This document shows, in pieces, positions 53,432 to 62,785 of a stretch of DNA of 64,000 nucleotides (its first letter is position 1; each line of letters opens with the position of its first letter). This DNA comes from Aphrocallistes beatrix. Its lineage: Eukaryota > Porifera > Hexactinellida > Sceptrulophora > Aphrocallistidae. The stretch is taken from positions 1,487,550 to 1,551,549 of the forward strand of contig OY725493.1 in NCBI GenBank assembly GCA_963281255.1, written 5' to 3'. A program made the position numbers and the translations under genes. The notes beneath the pieces were generated by a model that saw only the letters and a program-made list of their open reading frames with translations, was not told where the DNA came from and ran no database searches.

Positions 53432-53513
53432 ACAAGCGCGCTTCGCTTGCTAGCGCTGCGCGGCTTGCGGACACTGCGTGTCCGCAGATTTACCCAGTGG
53501 GTGCTTGGGAATA
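53432..53513 (+). repeat. GC-rich dispersed module, copy 4
   Basis: Reads CAAGCGCGCTTCGCTTGC, GCGGCTTGCGGACACTGCG, TGTCCGCAG and GTGGGTGCTTGGGA. Best-preserved hairpin of the family. Confidence 0.6.
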
Positions 53514-54880
53514 TACGTCGCTTTCTTGTTTTATACTAAGTACGGTGGATTATCATTTGTCTACGGTTACATTAATGAAATCAGAACTGTAGCATAAATT
53601 TTATTTCTTGATAAATATAATTTACTTCGTATTAAGTCAACTAATCCCGAATGTAAGCCGAATTTGAATTCACAAAGTTCACATTACTAAAGATTATTAT
53701 ACTTAAATAATCAATTCCAGTCCATGTCGTTAAAAGTTATTTTATGATCGAATTGATTGATCGTAGCATATAACACACTTTAATTGTTGTTAACAGTCAA
53801 ATTATAGACTCAAAATAGCAGTATTCAATCATTTATATGAAATAGAATCGTGTGAATGGCATTATAAAAGGCTGATAATAGATTGGTTCACATAAACCAA
53901 TTAATTTCAATCACAATTAGTTCTTTTGATTGTATGCATAAGTCACTACTATTTTATTCCAATGTATTTGCATTATAAAATAATCGAATTTGATTGGTCA
54001 GCACATTTTGTCACCTATCTCGGCGAGGTGTGAACATTTCGCTTAGATCTTCGAACTTAATCCTAGATTCACCATTTGACACCTACATGCCAATTTTCGT
54101 ATCTCTACGACTTGCCAATTCTTCAATCAATTCGGACAAACAAACAAACAAAAAAATCAAAAAATCCTGGAGTTTTAATATATAAGATATAGATGTCTCA
54201 ATTTCATGATAGTGCATAACAATAAAAAAGGTTTTGTGTATATTTTCGCACCAAATATGCTAGACTAGCTTCCAACGGTGAACATGGGGTTTTCACGGGT
54301 GTAGGTTTCGAATATCATATTTTTGAATCTATATGATAAATTATTTGTTTATTTTTGTTTACAATAGTTACATAAAGTAAACAAATCCTAAAAATAGGCT
54401 AGAGACTATCTTCCAACGGTTGACTTTAGGCGTATTATACAGCCCAATACCATAGTTGCTATGGAAGCTGTATTTTGATAGAACATGATGAAGTTACCAG
54501 TAATTGCCCGTAACTATTACGTAAATAAATAATACGTTTATTTGTCATGAAAAAAATATAATTTTAAGCTTAGTACACATCATGCAATCAAAATAATTTC
54601 ATGGTATAACATTACTCAATACTACTTTCAGTCTAGAAGTATATTTAGAACTGCTGAGTACTTTTCCATTGCAATTTGAATGAAGTGTTGATGAATGACT
54701 ACGTTAGCTGGAATATCCTTGCTTGATTAACAGTGTAGCGGGTTCTGCTGCGTCGAGGTTGTAAAATGTACGTTGAATCTAACAAGTAACCTTTCTCCGT
54801 AGTTTGAAATGAGTATAAATATGAATATATCTAAATTGATACATAAAAAATTGCAATTCCTGAAAAATTACTAACTCAAA

Positions 54881-56829
54881 ATGGTAAGATAGAATTAATA
54901 CTTTGCATTAATTCGAAAATAAATATTAGATATTTCATATATTGTTAAATTATCTTTAGAGAGAAATCATTTCTATTCACGTCGGTCAAGCAGGATGCCA
55001 AATAGGAGAAGCTTGCTGGGAACTGTACGCACTTGAACACGGGATCAACAAAGACGGCACTCTGAATGAAAATGCTGACCAATCTAATCTTGACAATATT
55101 GGGACTTTCTTCAAAAACATTAGGGAAGAACAATGGGTTCCACGAGGTGTCTTTGTGGACCTTGAACCCACAGTTATAGGTCAGTTAAGAATACATTGAG
55201 TGAATCAGGTTTTACTAATACTGAGTACTAACTGCAGTTCTATCAAAAATGTTGTATCATTAATTGTTCTCCGAATTTGGAAAATTGAGTTCAAATAGAT
55301 TGTACATTTTAATAATATTTTTTTCCTACCTACAGATGAAATCCGTAGCGGTCCTTTTCGTAAGATGTATAATCCATCTCAGCTAATCTCTGGGAAAGAA
55401 GATGCTGCGAATAACTTCGCGAGGGGATTCTACACGGCAGGAAGAAATTTGGTAGCAGAAACGATGAGCAGGATTAGGAAAGAGGTGGAACAATGTGAGC
55501 AGAAAGTACAGGGTTTCTTTATCTTCCACTCGTTCGGAGGAGGGACTGGTTCTGGATTTGCAAGTAATCTAACGCGTGAACTGCACACTCAGGTAATTAA
55601 TTATACTCTTGTAACTACGTAGATTGCAACAAGTGTCTCATTTTTAATTGTTGTTTTATCTAGTTTGATAGCAAAACATCCAAGTACGAATTCGGAATAA
55701 TCCCAGCTCCACAGGTGAGCACAGCTGTAGTAGAACCATACAATGCAGTACATACTATGCACTTCAACTCGATCGAATATTCAGATGTTTCTTTCCTCTT
55801 TGACAATGAGGCAATCTATGATATCTGCAAGAATAACCTTGAAGTAGAGCGGCCCGCCTACTCTAACCTTAACCGACTAATCTGTCAAAATGTGTCGTCT
55901 ATCACGTCATCACTGAGGTTTCCAGGTCAGCTCAATGTGGATCTGAACGAGTTCCAAGTGAATCTGGTACCATTCCCCAGGATTCACTTCCCTCTCTCCT
56001 CCTATTCTCCGATTGTTTCCAAGAGCAGAGCTTCCAAGAGTCAGTTCTCAGTGAAAGAAATTACTAGCGAATGCTTTGAGCCAAACAACCATATGATCAG
56101 ATGCAGACCTAACATGCACAAGTATCTTTCTTGCTGTCTCTTGTACAGAGGAGACGTCCTACCTCGTGACGCTACTAAAGCAATCGAGCACATCAAAAAC
56201 CAGTCTAGTTTCCAGTTTGTGGATTGGATCCCTTGCTCCTTCAAAGTGGGTCTCAACGCCCAAGTTCCTCGTATGCCGAAAGGTGCAGACATGGCCGAGG
56301 TTAGTTCCGCACAGATTAATCCTTAGGATATAGAGTAGGACTCAGCTACTACAGGCAGATATTGCATTTATTAATTTGCATCTACTAGGTCGCCTAGCGA
56401 CGGAACCTCACAATCACACAACTGATTTTAATTAATTGAGTAACCGAGCTCAAAAAGGAATATTTTTGAATAGAAAATTATTTGTGATTAACTCAAATTG
56501 TGTTTCGAAATCTGGCATTTCCCCCGTTTTAAAATATCTAATTTGTTCTGCGACGAAAAACTAACAGTTATTTGCAAACACCGATTTTAACATTATTTTT
56601 GCAGGTGCCCAGATCGGCTTGCCTCCTCTCAAATAGCACTGCTATCTCAGATACGTGGGAACGGCTCGGCAGTAAGTTTGATGTGATGTTTGCTAAGAGA
56701 GCATTCGTGCACTGGTATGTCGGGGAAGGGATGGAAGAAGGTGAATTTATAGATGCAAGGGAATCTCTGGAAGTTCTGACTAAGGATTACAAGGAACTTA
56801 GCGGAACTGATGACCCTGATGAGTACTAA
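54881..56829 (+). CDS. Divergent alpha-tubulin, copy 2 (5 exons)
   Basis: Exons 54881-54883, 54960-55179, 55336-55592, 55664-56299 and 56605-56829, lengths identical to those of copy 1 (3, 220, 257, 636, 225), giving 446 aa. It differs from copy 1 by only a handful of residues: LYALEHG for [20 protein letters not shown] for [19 protein letters not shown] for [14 protein letters not shown] for GDFMDARE, and TDDPDEY for TDNPAEY. The same absence of Lys40, short loop and short C-terminal tail apply. The nucleotide-binding and Glu motifs are intact. Near-identity of introns as well as exons shows recent duplication or ongoing conversion. Both copies appear translatable. Confidence 0.9.
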
Positions 56830-57018
56830 CACTTGAAAGTCAACTTTATTATTTTTTGCAAGTAATGTATATTATTCTTAGACAAAGCTAGATTTTGCTT
56901 GTACAGGGCTGTTAATTAGTGTAACTGCTGATAAATCATTAAACAATTCCAAAGCTTTAATGATAATAATTTCTAAAAAATAATAGTCGCTTTCTAAAAT
57001 TCAGTAGAAATATATGTA

Positions 57019-57966
57019 TCAGTGTTTTCTCTGCTTTTCAATTATTTCAATGATCGTGTGGATAAAGTTCGTGTACATTTCATAAGTCCAAAAGAGTAAT
57101 CCAGAATAACAGCCTGCTTTGATAATCGTAGGAAAAGCGCCTTTAAATAATGCAACCATTCCTTCCTTTCTCAACACAGAACTTAAACAATCAATCATTC
57201 CCCGGTATTGATAAGCAACTCCTAGGCTGCTTTCAGTAGCTTTAAATCCTGATACTTGCAGCCGCTTCTTAGCCAAGTCGAGTGGGAGAATACACACTTT
57301 TCCACAAATCCCTGCTATGCACCCGAAAATAAATGATGTGTGGACAAACTGCTGGTTTGTATTGAGTGAACGAAGTGAGTGGTAAACTGTAAAAGAAATT
57401 GCGCTCGAAGGGAAAACCATTAATAAAGAAGGTCCCAATCCGTTATAGAACCTTTTGACCCCGCCTCCTTTTTTCCAAATCGCTGCGAATGCTTGACTAA
57501 TATTTCTGTATTGCCTCGGTTCCCCTTGTGCTACCAGCCTGGTGCGAACAGTATCGATTGGGTACACGGCTGCTATAGCTACCATCCCCGCCACACCTCC
57601 ACTTACAAAGTTAATGCAGGTAGGAGAGAGAGCTGAATTTGCTTTCAAACTCTTTTTTAAGTATTCAAACATAGTAAAACTGATTGTACTGTAAAAAGCA
57701 GATAGAATCTGAGCAGGTATGTGTCCTTTCCAAAAGGCCTTTAAGCCTTCCTCCTTTGCAATTGTTTTCACCGCATGAATAATTCCCCGATACTTTGGGA
57801 GCTTAGTTGAATCACTTGACATGAGTTGAAAACGGATTTTTAACACATCCAGTGGTTGTATCAAACACCTCGTACTGGTCCCTGAGGTAAAGCCTGCAAT
57901 TGAGACTTGTAAAGTTGACAACTTGACAGAGGCAGTGGAGAGTTCATTAACATTTGAATTTGTCAT
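57019..57966 (-). CDS. SLC25A19: Mitochondrial thiamine pyrophosphate carrier (SLC25A19)
   Basis: Single exon. The frame is open from 58053, but the internal ATG at 57966-57964 (MTNSNVNELS) gives 315 aa, close to human (320), and the extra 29 residues look non-homologous. Three mitochondrial-carrier repeats with signatures PLDVLKIRFQ, PIDTVRTRLVAQGEPRQY and PLDLAKKRLQVSGF. AFWKGHIPAQILS and the RTRxxAQGEPxxY and KKRLQVxGF phrases match the thiamine pyrophosphate carrier rather than other SLC25 members. It imports TPP into the matrix for pyruvate and oxoglutarate dehydrogenases. It lies about 190 bp downstream of and convergent with tubulin copy 2. Confidence 0.92.
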   Translation of the reverse strand: MTNSNVNELSTASVKLSTLQVSIAGFTSGTSTRCLIQPLDVLKIRFQLMSSDSTKLPKYRGIIHAVKTIAKEEGLKAFWKGHIPAQILSAFYSTISFTMFEYLKKSLKANSALSPTCINFVSGGVAGMVAIAAVYPIDTVRTRLVAQGEPRQYRNISQAFAAIWKKGGGVKRFYNGLGPSLLMVFPSSAISFTVYHSLRSLNTNQQFVHTSFIFGCIAGICGKVCILPLDLAKKRLQVSGFKATESSLGVAYQYRGMIDCLSSVLRKEGMVALFKGAFPTIIKAGCYSGLLFWTYEMYTNFIHTIIEIIEKQRKH

Positions 57967-58053
57967 TACAACTCTTCGAAATCCAAAATACGAGTTGTTT
58001 ATACTAAATACAACTTCTGAATATTCTGGAATAAATGAATTATGGTTCTGCAA

Positions 58054-58526
58054 AAGCGATATTTCATACTAAATTTTCGCGCTTTTAAAATCGCTTAACT
58101 TAAAGTCGAAAAAAATTCTGGATGCTGTAATTCCTAGACTTTTTCAATTAAAGAGAGTACGTCGTAGTAGATGAATGGAATTTTTAGCATTAACAGAAAT
58201 ATAATTTATTTAGGTAAGACTGATGAGATTAGAAATCAGCTAGTAACTAATAAGAACAAGGTATTCCATTCTTAATAACTTAGGTCGCTGTTAGTTGGAA
58301 ACTTATTTCAGCTCCCCCATTCCCCACCAATATTTAGCTACCGCATATATTGCCATTATCGTCTTATTGCAATCAGTATCTCATTGCATTTCAGGTAACT
58401 AGTTTATTTTATACTTACGGTTAAATGTCCTTTTGGTATTTGCATCAGTCAGGACAAGGTCTATGCTACATCGTATTAGAAACATTCCCTGATTGTGTAT
58501 AGTAGCGAAGGCGAGTTAATAATTCG
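58054..58526. other. Upstream region of SLC25A19
   Basis: AT-rich sequence with no recognised element before the NHL pseudogene. Confidence 0.4.
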
Positions 58527-58890
58527 GTTGGGAAGTATGGGGAAGAAAAACTGGAGTTTGTCTCGCCTAGAGGGGTTGCTGTCTCTAATGAAATGGAAAT
58601 AATAAGAGCAATGCTCAAGTCCAATGTGTTTGAACTTGGATCTTACCTTCAATTCATTTATTACAGATATCCCCTCACTCAGAGATGTGAAGCTTACTTC
58701 TGATGAGGTTGTCTGTCGACATCAGATCCTCGTATCCTCTGCTACAACTACTCTCACCAGCTTATTAGGCAGATCATCCCTTGTGGAAGAGGAAACTCTG
58801 TCTTTAGGACTCGGCACTTCTGCATTGACGAATCTCACAACATTCTGATGACAGATGACGCAATAAATTGTGTGTCTTCTCCGACAAAGA
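58527..58890 (+). pseudogene. NHL-repeat protein pseudogene
   Basis: Begins VGKYGEEKLEFVSPRGVAVSNE, matching VGKEGKNELEFVSPTGVAVSTE of the 28151 protein. A deletion and frame change follow, then NLDLTFNSFITDIPSLRDVKLTSDEVV (compare INLEFSSYISDVSPRDIKLTAEEIV). A further shift leads to LCYNYSHQLIRQIIPCG...RHFCIDESHNILMTDDAINCV (compare YYNYSHQFTRKLLLLEG...RYFCLDLQNNILLSDYSDSCV). At least two frameshifts, no coiled-coil N-terminus and no C-terminal repeat: a degraded partial copy. Confidence 0.8.
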
Positions 58891-59321
58891 AGAGTTGATC
58901 CACAAATTCGGCCAGAAAGGAGAAGATAGGAAGAATTCATTGAAGTTTCAGAGATCAAGATTATTGTTATTAGTGCCGTGGTAGATCTGAATTAAAATGA
59001 AATTTGAATTATAAATGGAGGATACTCTAACATGCATTTTATATTGAAAGCATCCCGCCACTTCACAGTAGATAGAATCTTCGTTTTTTAAATAATTACA
59101 GTTCACTAATAATAGCCCCTATGTATAAACTAGCAATTTTCCAGTTAATTAAGTGGTGAGAAAATTGAAATTGTACACTAGACAGGATTTGTCGCGACAG
59201 ACTAGGAAGTGGGAAGTTCTAAAAGTTTATATTCTTCTAAAAATATGGTTTCGAGATCGCTTTGTAATCCAAAAGGTTCTCAAAATAATTCGGAACCTCA
59301 AATGTTCATGAGACTCTGGAA

Positions 59322-59386
59322 CATAGGCGTAGCCAGCCTCTAGTCCAGAGGGGGGGGCAACTGCCCCCCCCCTCCCTACACCCATG
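59322..59386. mobile_element. 65-bp hAT-type micro-MITE
   Basis: Ends CATAGGCGTAGCC and the complement-like GGGTGTAG/CATGGG at the right. The exact octamer CTCTGGAA flanks both sides (59314-59321, 59387-59394). The interior is a perfect-looking GGGGGGGCAACTGCCCCCCC hairpin, so almost nothing but the two ends remains. Confidence 0.8.
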
Positions 59387-59884
59387 CTCTGGAACCTATT
59401 AATGAAGATTCGAGACGTCTATGATACAAAAGATGCAAAATAAGCATAATTATATTATATTAAATCTATTGGAGCATACGTCCACGTGATCATTCTTTGT
59501 ATAAAATAACTTTATTAGCCTATTGTGTACTCGACAGCTTTTCTACAGCACAACACAATTTTCAAAAGTGATTACAGTAGAATTACATTTACTACGTAAG
59601 TCTTCATCATTTCTTTTTGCTTGCCAATGGAGAATAAATTGACTCGTATTTCAGGAACTTTTATTTGTTCACAAAACTTATTGCTAAGTAACCATCAATG
59701 GATAATGATGATGAGGATGAATGATGTCCAGCAGGCCTATCCTCATCACGATGCTGATATCAAATAATTTGTAAAATTTGTAATCATCGTTTGCTTTGCA
59801 GTTGAGTGCATTGTTAATATGCGTATAGTGGTGTTGTTAGTAGCAAAATTTCTTAATATGTGATGCCCTTGGAGGTCTCCCATG

Positions 59885-60249
59885 CAGTAGCGGCTCCACG
59901 GGGGGCCAGGAGGGGCCATGGCCCCCCAAATATAGTGATAAAGTTGCTTTCTACTTTTTGTCTTGATTTTTATGCACCAAAATGAATTGATAATGAGATA
60001 AATTAGCAAAATTTTGCTCCATAGATGGTTAGAATAGGTGTAGATTGACATTTCAGCGTCTAAGATTTGAAAATTTTCTGGAGGGCAAGCCTCCCAGACT
60101 CCTTATTTGCTCGCTTCGCTCGCTCAGGACCCCCCAATCCAAAATCCTGGCTATACCCCTGCATTATTAAAAGTGGTTTTCTAATTCTAGAATCCAGGAT
60201 TTTGGAATTAAAGTTGACCCCTAAATTAAAATCTCTAGAGCCGCCACTG
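59885..60249. mobile_element. 365-bp hAT-type MITE
   Basis: CAGTAGCGGCTC at the left pairs with GAGCCGCCACTG at the right. CTCCCATG (59877-59884) and CTCCCATA (60250-60257) match in 7 of 8 positions. The interior shows inverted CCAAAATCCTGG and AATCCAGGATTTTGG segments. Confidence 0.8.
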
Positions 60250-60348
60250 CTCCCATATCAGGGCCGTAACCACCGGTCTGGTTTATCCGGTTTCAACCTG
60301 ACCACATTTTAGTCTCAATCGGGCCATTTCACACCTGGTGACTACGGC

Positions 60349-60492
60349 CATAGGCGCCGAACCCGGGGGAGCTGGAGGAGGCTCGAGCCCCCCTGGAATC
60401 GAAGATAGCCCATAGACGTAATACAAATTTTAGGGCTGAGCCCCCTGGCACTCCAAAACTGCCCATAGATTTCGATAAGTTCGGCGCCCCTG
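60349..60492. mobile_element. 144-bp hAT-type MITE
   Basis: CATAGGCGCCGAAC at the left and GTTCGGCGCCCCTG at the right. The exact octamer ACTACGGC lies outside both ends (60341-60348, 60493-60500). Inside are CCCCCTGG repeats. It appears inserted into another repeat starting CAGGGCCGTAACCACCGG at 60259. Confidence 0.88.
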
Positions 60493-60869
60493 ACTACGGC
60501 CTTGCGTATCCCTGACCAAATGTGTTCAACTTGTTTATGTTTTGTTCATATTAAAAATATTTTTATTGGAATCAGATTCTATAATGTTTTCCAAATTATG
60601 AATTTTTGTACCAACTTATTAGTCTTTTGAACTCATTTGGTTTTGTCCAGTTTTGTCACGGTTTTGTCCGGTTTTGTCCACTCTCCTATCGAAACCCGTG
60701 TTTTGGACGGATAAAACCCAACCCTGGTAAATTCACATCTTCAAATTTTCAGTGTTTATTTATGAAGTGAGTTTTGAACCACCTTCGTCTGCCATTTGAT
60801 TCAAACCTGTGTTATCTCTCACATTTTTAGCTTTAGTGGCCATATTAGCAATTCGTTTGTCCTAGCAAA
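60493..60869. other. Repeat remainder and SKAP-like 5' flank
   Basis: 60650-60720 contains several GGTTTTGTCCGGTTTTGTC units and resembles the other part of the repeat interrupted at 60349. The SKAP-like ATG lies at 60870 after an AT-rich leader. No promoter motif identified. Confidence 0.35.
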
Positions 60870-62243
60870 ATGGCGCTTACTCCTGAACTACAACACCTCA
60901 TCTCTGAAATACACAATTTCATGACAGTGGCCCTAAGCGGCGAGAGTCTCTCTGAGAACACTGAAGACAAGAGAGCAGATATCATCACCAAGCTTAGCCC
61001 CTATCTCTCCCAGCATCTCTCTGTCAATAAATCACAGCTCTCTCAGTCGATGAATGCTACGGACCTACTAAGAACTAAAACAGGATCTACGCCATTCCTG
61101 CACCCAGAGCCTCCAAAAGCGCCTCCTCCAGGAGAAGTAAAGAAGGTGAATCCCAAAGACTTGAAGAGCTCTGCTCTGTTTGAAGGAATAATAGAGAAGC
61201 TGGGAGGTAAGAACCAGGAGAAATGGCAGAAAAGATACTGCATTCTCACACAGACCTATTTATACTTCTTTGAAAACAGCAAGTGTAAGCATCAGAACAA
61301 TCAGATCTACATTCCCGCCTTTTCCATAACTCCGGTGAAGGAGCGCGGGAATGAGAAGCACAAGGCGTTCAGACTCAGCTCTAAGAGCTCAAAGAGCTAC
61401 TACTTCCGAGTGCAGGACTCAGAGCTGTACGCGGGCTGGTTTGGTAACATATCTCAGCTCTCAGCTAACAGCGGCTCCGTCGCACGGGCAGAGACAATGA
61501 TATTCAACTCAGATGAGTTTATAGCCACCGCCAGCTCCTCGGACGAGGGCGAGACAGTAAAAGAGAGAGACGAGGAATCCCCTCCCCCAGTTCCACCTCC
61601 TACTACCAGCATCCCCAAGTCCCCGCAATTCCTGCGTAAGACCACCCCGACAGCTCCTCCCCCCACTCATCAACCACCTCCACCCCTCATTGTATCACCT
61701 CCACCCCTCGTCATGTCACCTCCACCTCTCATTGTATCACCTCCACCTGTCACCGCACCACATCCGGTCCAACAGCCGATGCCTGATGTGGTCCGAGCGA
61801 AGACCGCTCTCACCAACCAGAACAGTGAAGTTATCGGCCCGCCCCCCGCCCCTAAGAGGCACGGCAGCGTCCTGAATCCAGGCCCCGGCGTGTCTGTCCA
61901 GCAGATGCGTAAGATAATCAAGAAGAAGGACAGTGTCATCCTGGAGGACGCGGAGGACGGCGATGCGAGTAGGGGGGTGTCGGTGGATACAGAGCGGCTG
62001 TACGAGACCACCGACGAAGAGGATTTCCCTTATGATAAGATCTACGCGGCCAAGTGGGACTTCAGAGGCGAAGTGGGAGATGAGCTAACATTCAAGAGAG
62101 GAGACCTGATTCTCGTAGCTGACCCCAACGCGTCGAATCCCTGGTGGATAGGAGATCTCCTGCACTCAGACACGCTCTTAGCTAAAGACCAGTCTGGACT
62201 GTTCTACAGTGTCTACGTAGAATCTGCCTTTGTTAAGGTATAA
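60870..62243 (+). CDS. SKAP-like adaptor: PH domain, proline-rich linker, SH3
   Basis: Single exon, 457 aa. Residues 1-60 form a helical N-terminus like the SKAP homodimerisation region (EIHNFMTVALSGESLSENTEDKRADIITKL). The PH domain spans about 103-198 (FEGIIEKLGGKNQEKWQKRYCILTQTYLYFFEN ... SYYFRVQDSELYAGWFGNI). A proline-rich linker (about 240-335) has near-repeats of PPPLIVSPPP. The C-terminal SH3 (about 390-457) reads YAAKWDFRGEVGDELTFKRGDLILV...NPWWIGDL. The order and the WDF...GDELTFKRGD phrase match SKAP1/2, Src-family kinase adaptors linking receptors to integrins and actin. The linker has YETTDEED and YDKIYA tyrosines that could be phosphorylated. Orthology to SKAP is probable, not certain. 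Confidence 0.85.
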   Translation: MALTPELQHLISEIHNFMTVALSGESLSENTEDKRADIITKLSPYLSQHLSVNKSQLSQSMNATDLLRTKTGSTPFLHPEPPKAPPPGEVKKVNPKDLKSSALFEGIIEKLGGKNQEKWQKRYCILTQTYLYFFENSKCKHQNNQIYIPAFSITPVKERGNEKHKAFRLSSKSSKSYYFRVQDSELYAGWFGNISQLSANSGSVARAETMIFNSDEFIATASSSDEGETVKERDEESPPPVPPPTTSIPKSPQFLRKTTPTAPPPTHQPPPPLIVSPPPLVMSPPPLIVSPPPVTAPHPVQQPMPDVVRAKTALTNQNSEVIGPPPAPKRHGSVLNPGPGVSVQQMRKIIKKKDSVILEDAEDGDASRGVSVDTERLYETTDEEDFPYDKIYAAKWDFRGEVGDELTFKRGDLILVADPNASNPWWIGDLLHSDTLLAKDQSGLFYSVYVESAFVKV

Positions 62244-62785
62244 TCCCTCCCAGCTGTTGCCAGATGTTCATATCTCTACAAATATAATTAATTTTATTCC
62301 CGCTTGCATAGAGTAGCTCTGTAAATTGTGTGTAGTATTAGGTCTACGGTGTGTACAGGTGTGTATATCCAATTTATTCTGAAATATATATACACATATG
62401 CAAGCTTGGCTGTTATGTGGGCGAATTTTGTCCTGTGTCACACGGTTTCGGAAAATCTCATAATCTCACGACTATCCCTCAAACCTCACAATCTGTCCCA
62501 AAATATCACCGTAAATCAAACAAACCTTCCGATTTTAAACTCGTGTATGAGAAGACTATATTTACACGATTGTACCCATGTACTGAATCATGAATATATT
62601 GTCTCACGACAGAATCGAGAGATCTAATTAGACAAAATCCAAGGGATTTCATTGTATTTGGTCTCTTATAAATAAAATTACTGATTGTCATATTTAGGAG
62701 TAAATTCAAGTCCTTTCCAAAAAGCACACATCGCGGTGGTAGAATAGAACATTGACTTATCTCTGCATCTTATGTTACAGCACTT
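62244..62785. other. Spacer between SKAP-like and AHI1-like genes
   Basis: Probable SKAP-like 3' untranslated region and the AHI1-like 5' region. TTATGTTACAG at 62770-62780 just before the start codon looks like a splice acceptor, so the AHI1-like gene may have an upstream exon. Confidence 0.45.

Larger units (their letters stand above)
51955..56960. repeat. Segmental duplication, copy 2 (contains alpha-tubulin 2)
   Basis: Direct-orientation duplicate of 45945-49790, about 6 kb downstream. It is longer because of roughly 1.2 kb of inserted sequence near 52820-54180 carrying GC-rich modules and another dispersed repeat (52870-53000, inverted relative to 43925-44060). Confidence 0.85.

Noticed and set aside
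61670-62011. Minus-strand Gly-rich 113-codon frame
   Set aside because: Complement of the proline-rich linker of the SKAP-like gene.
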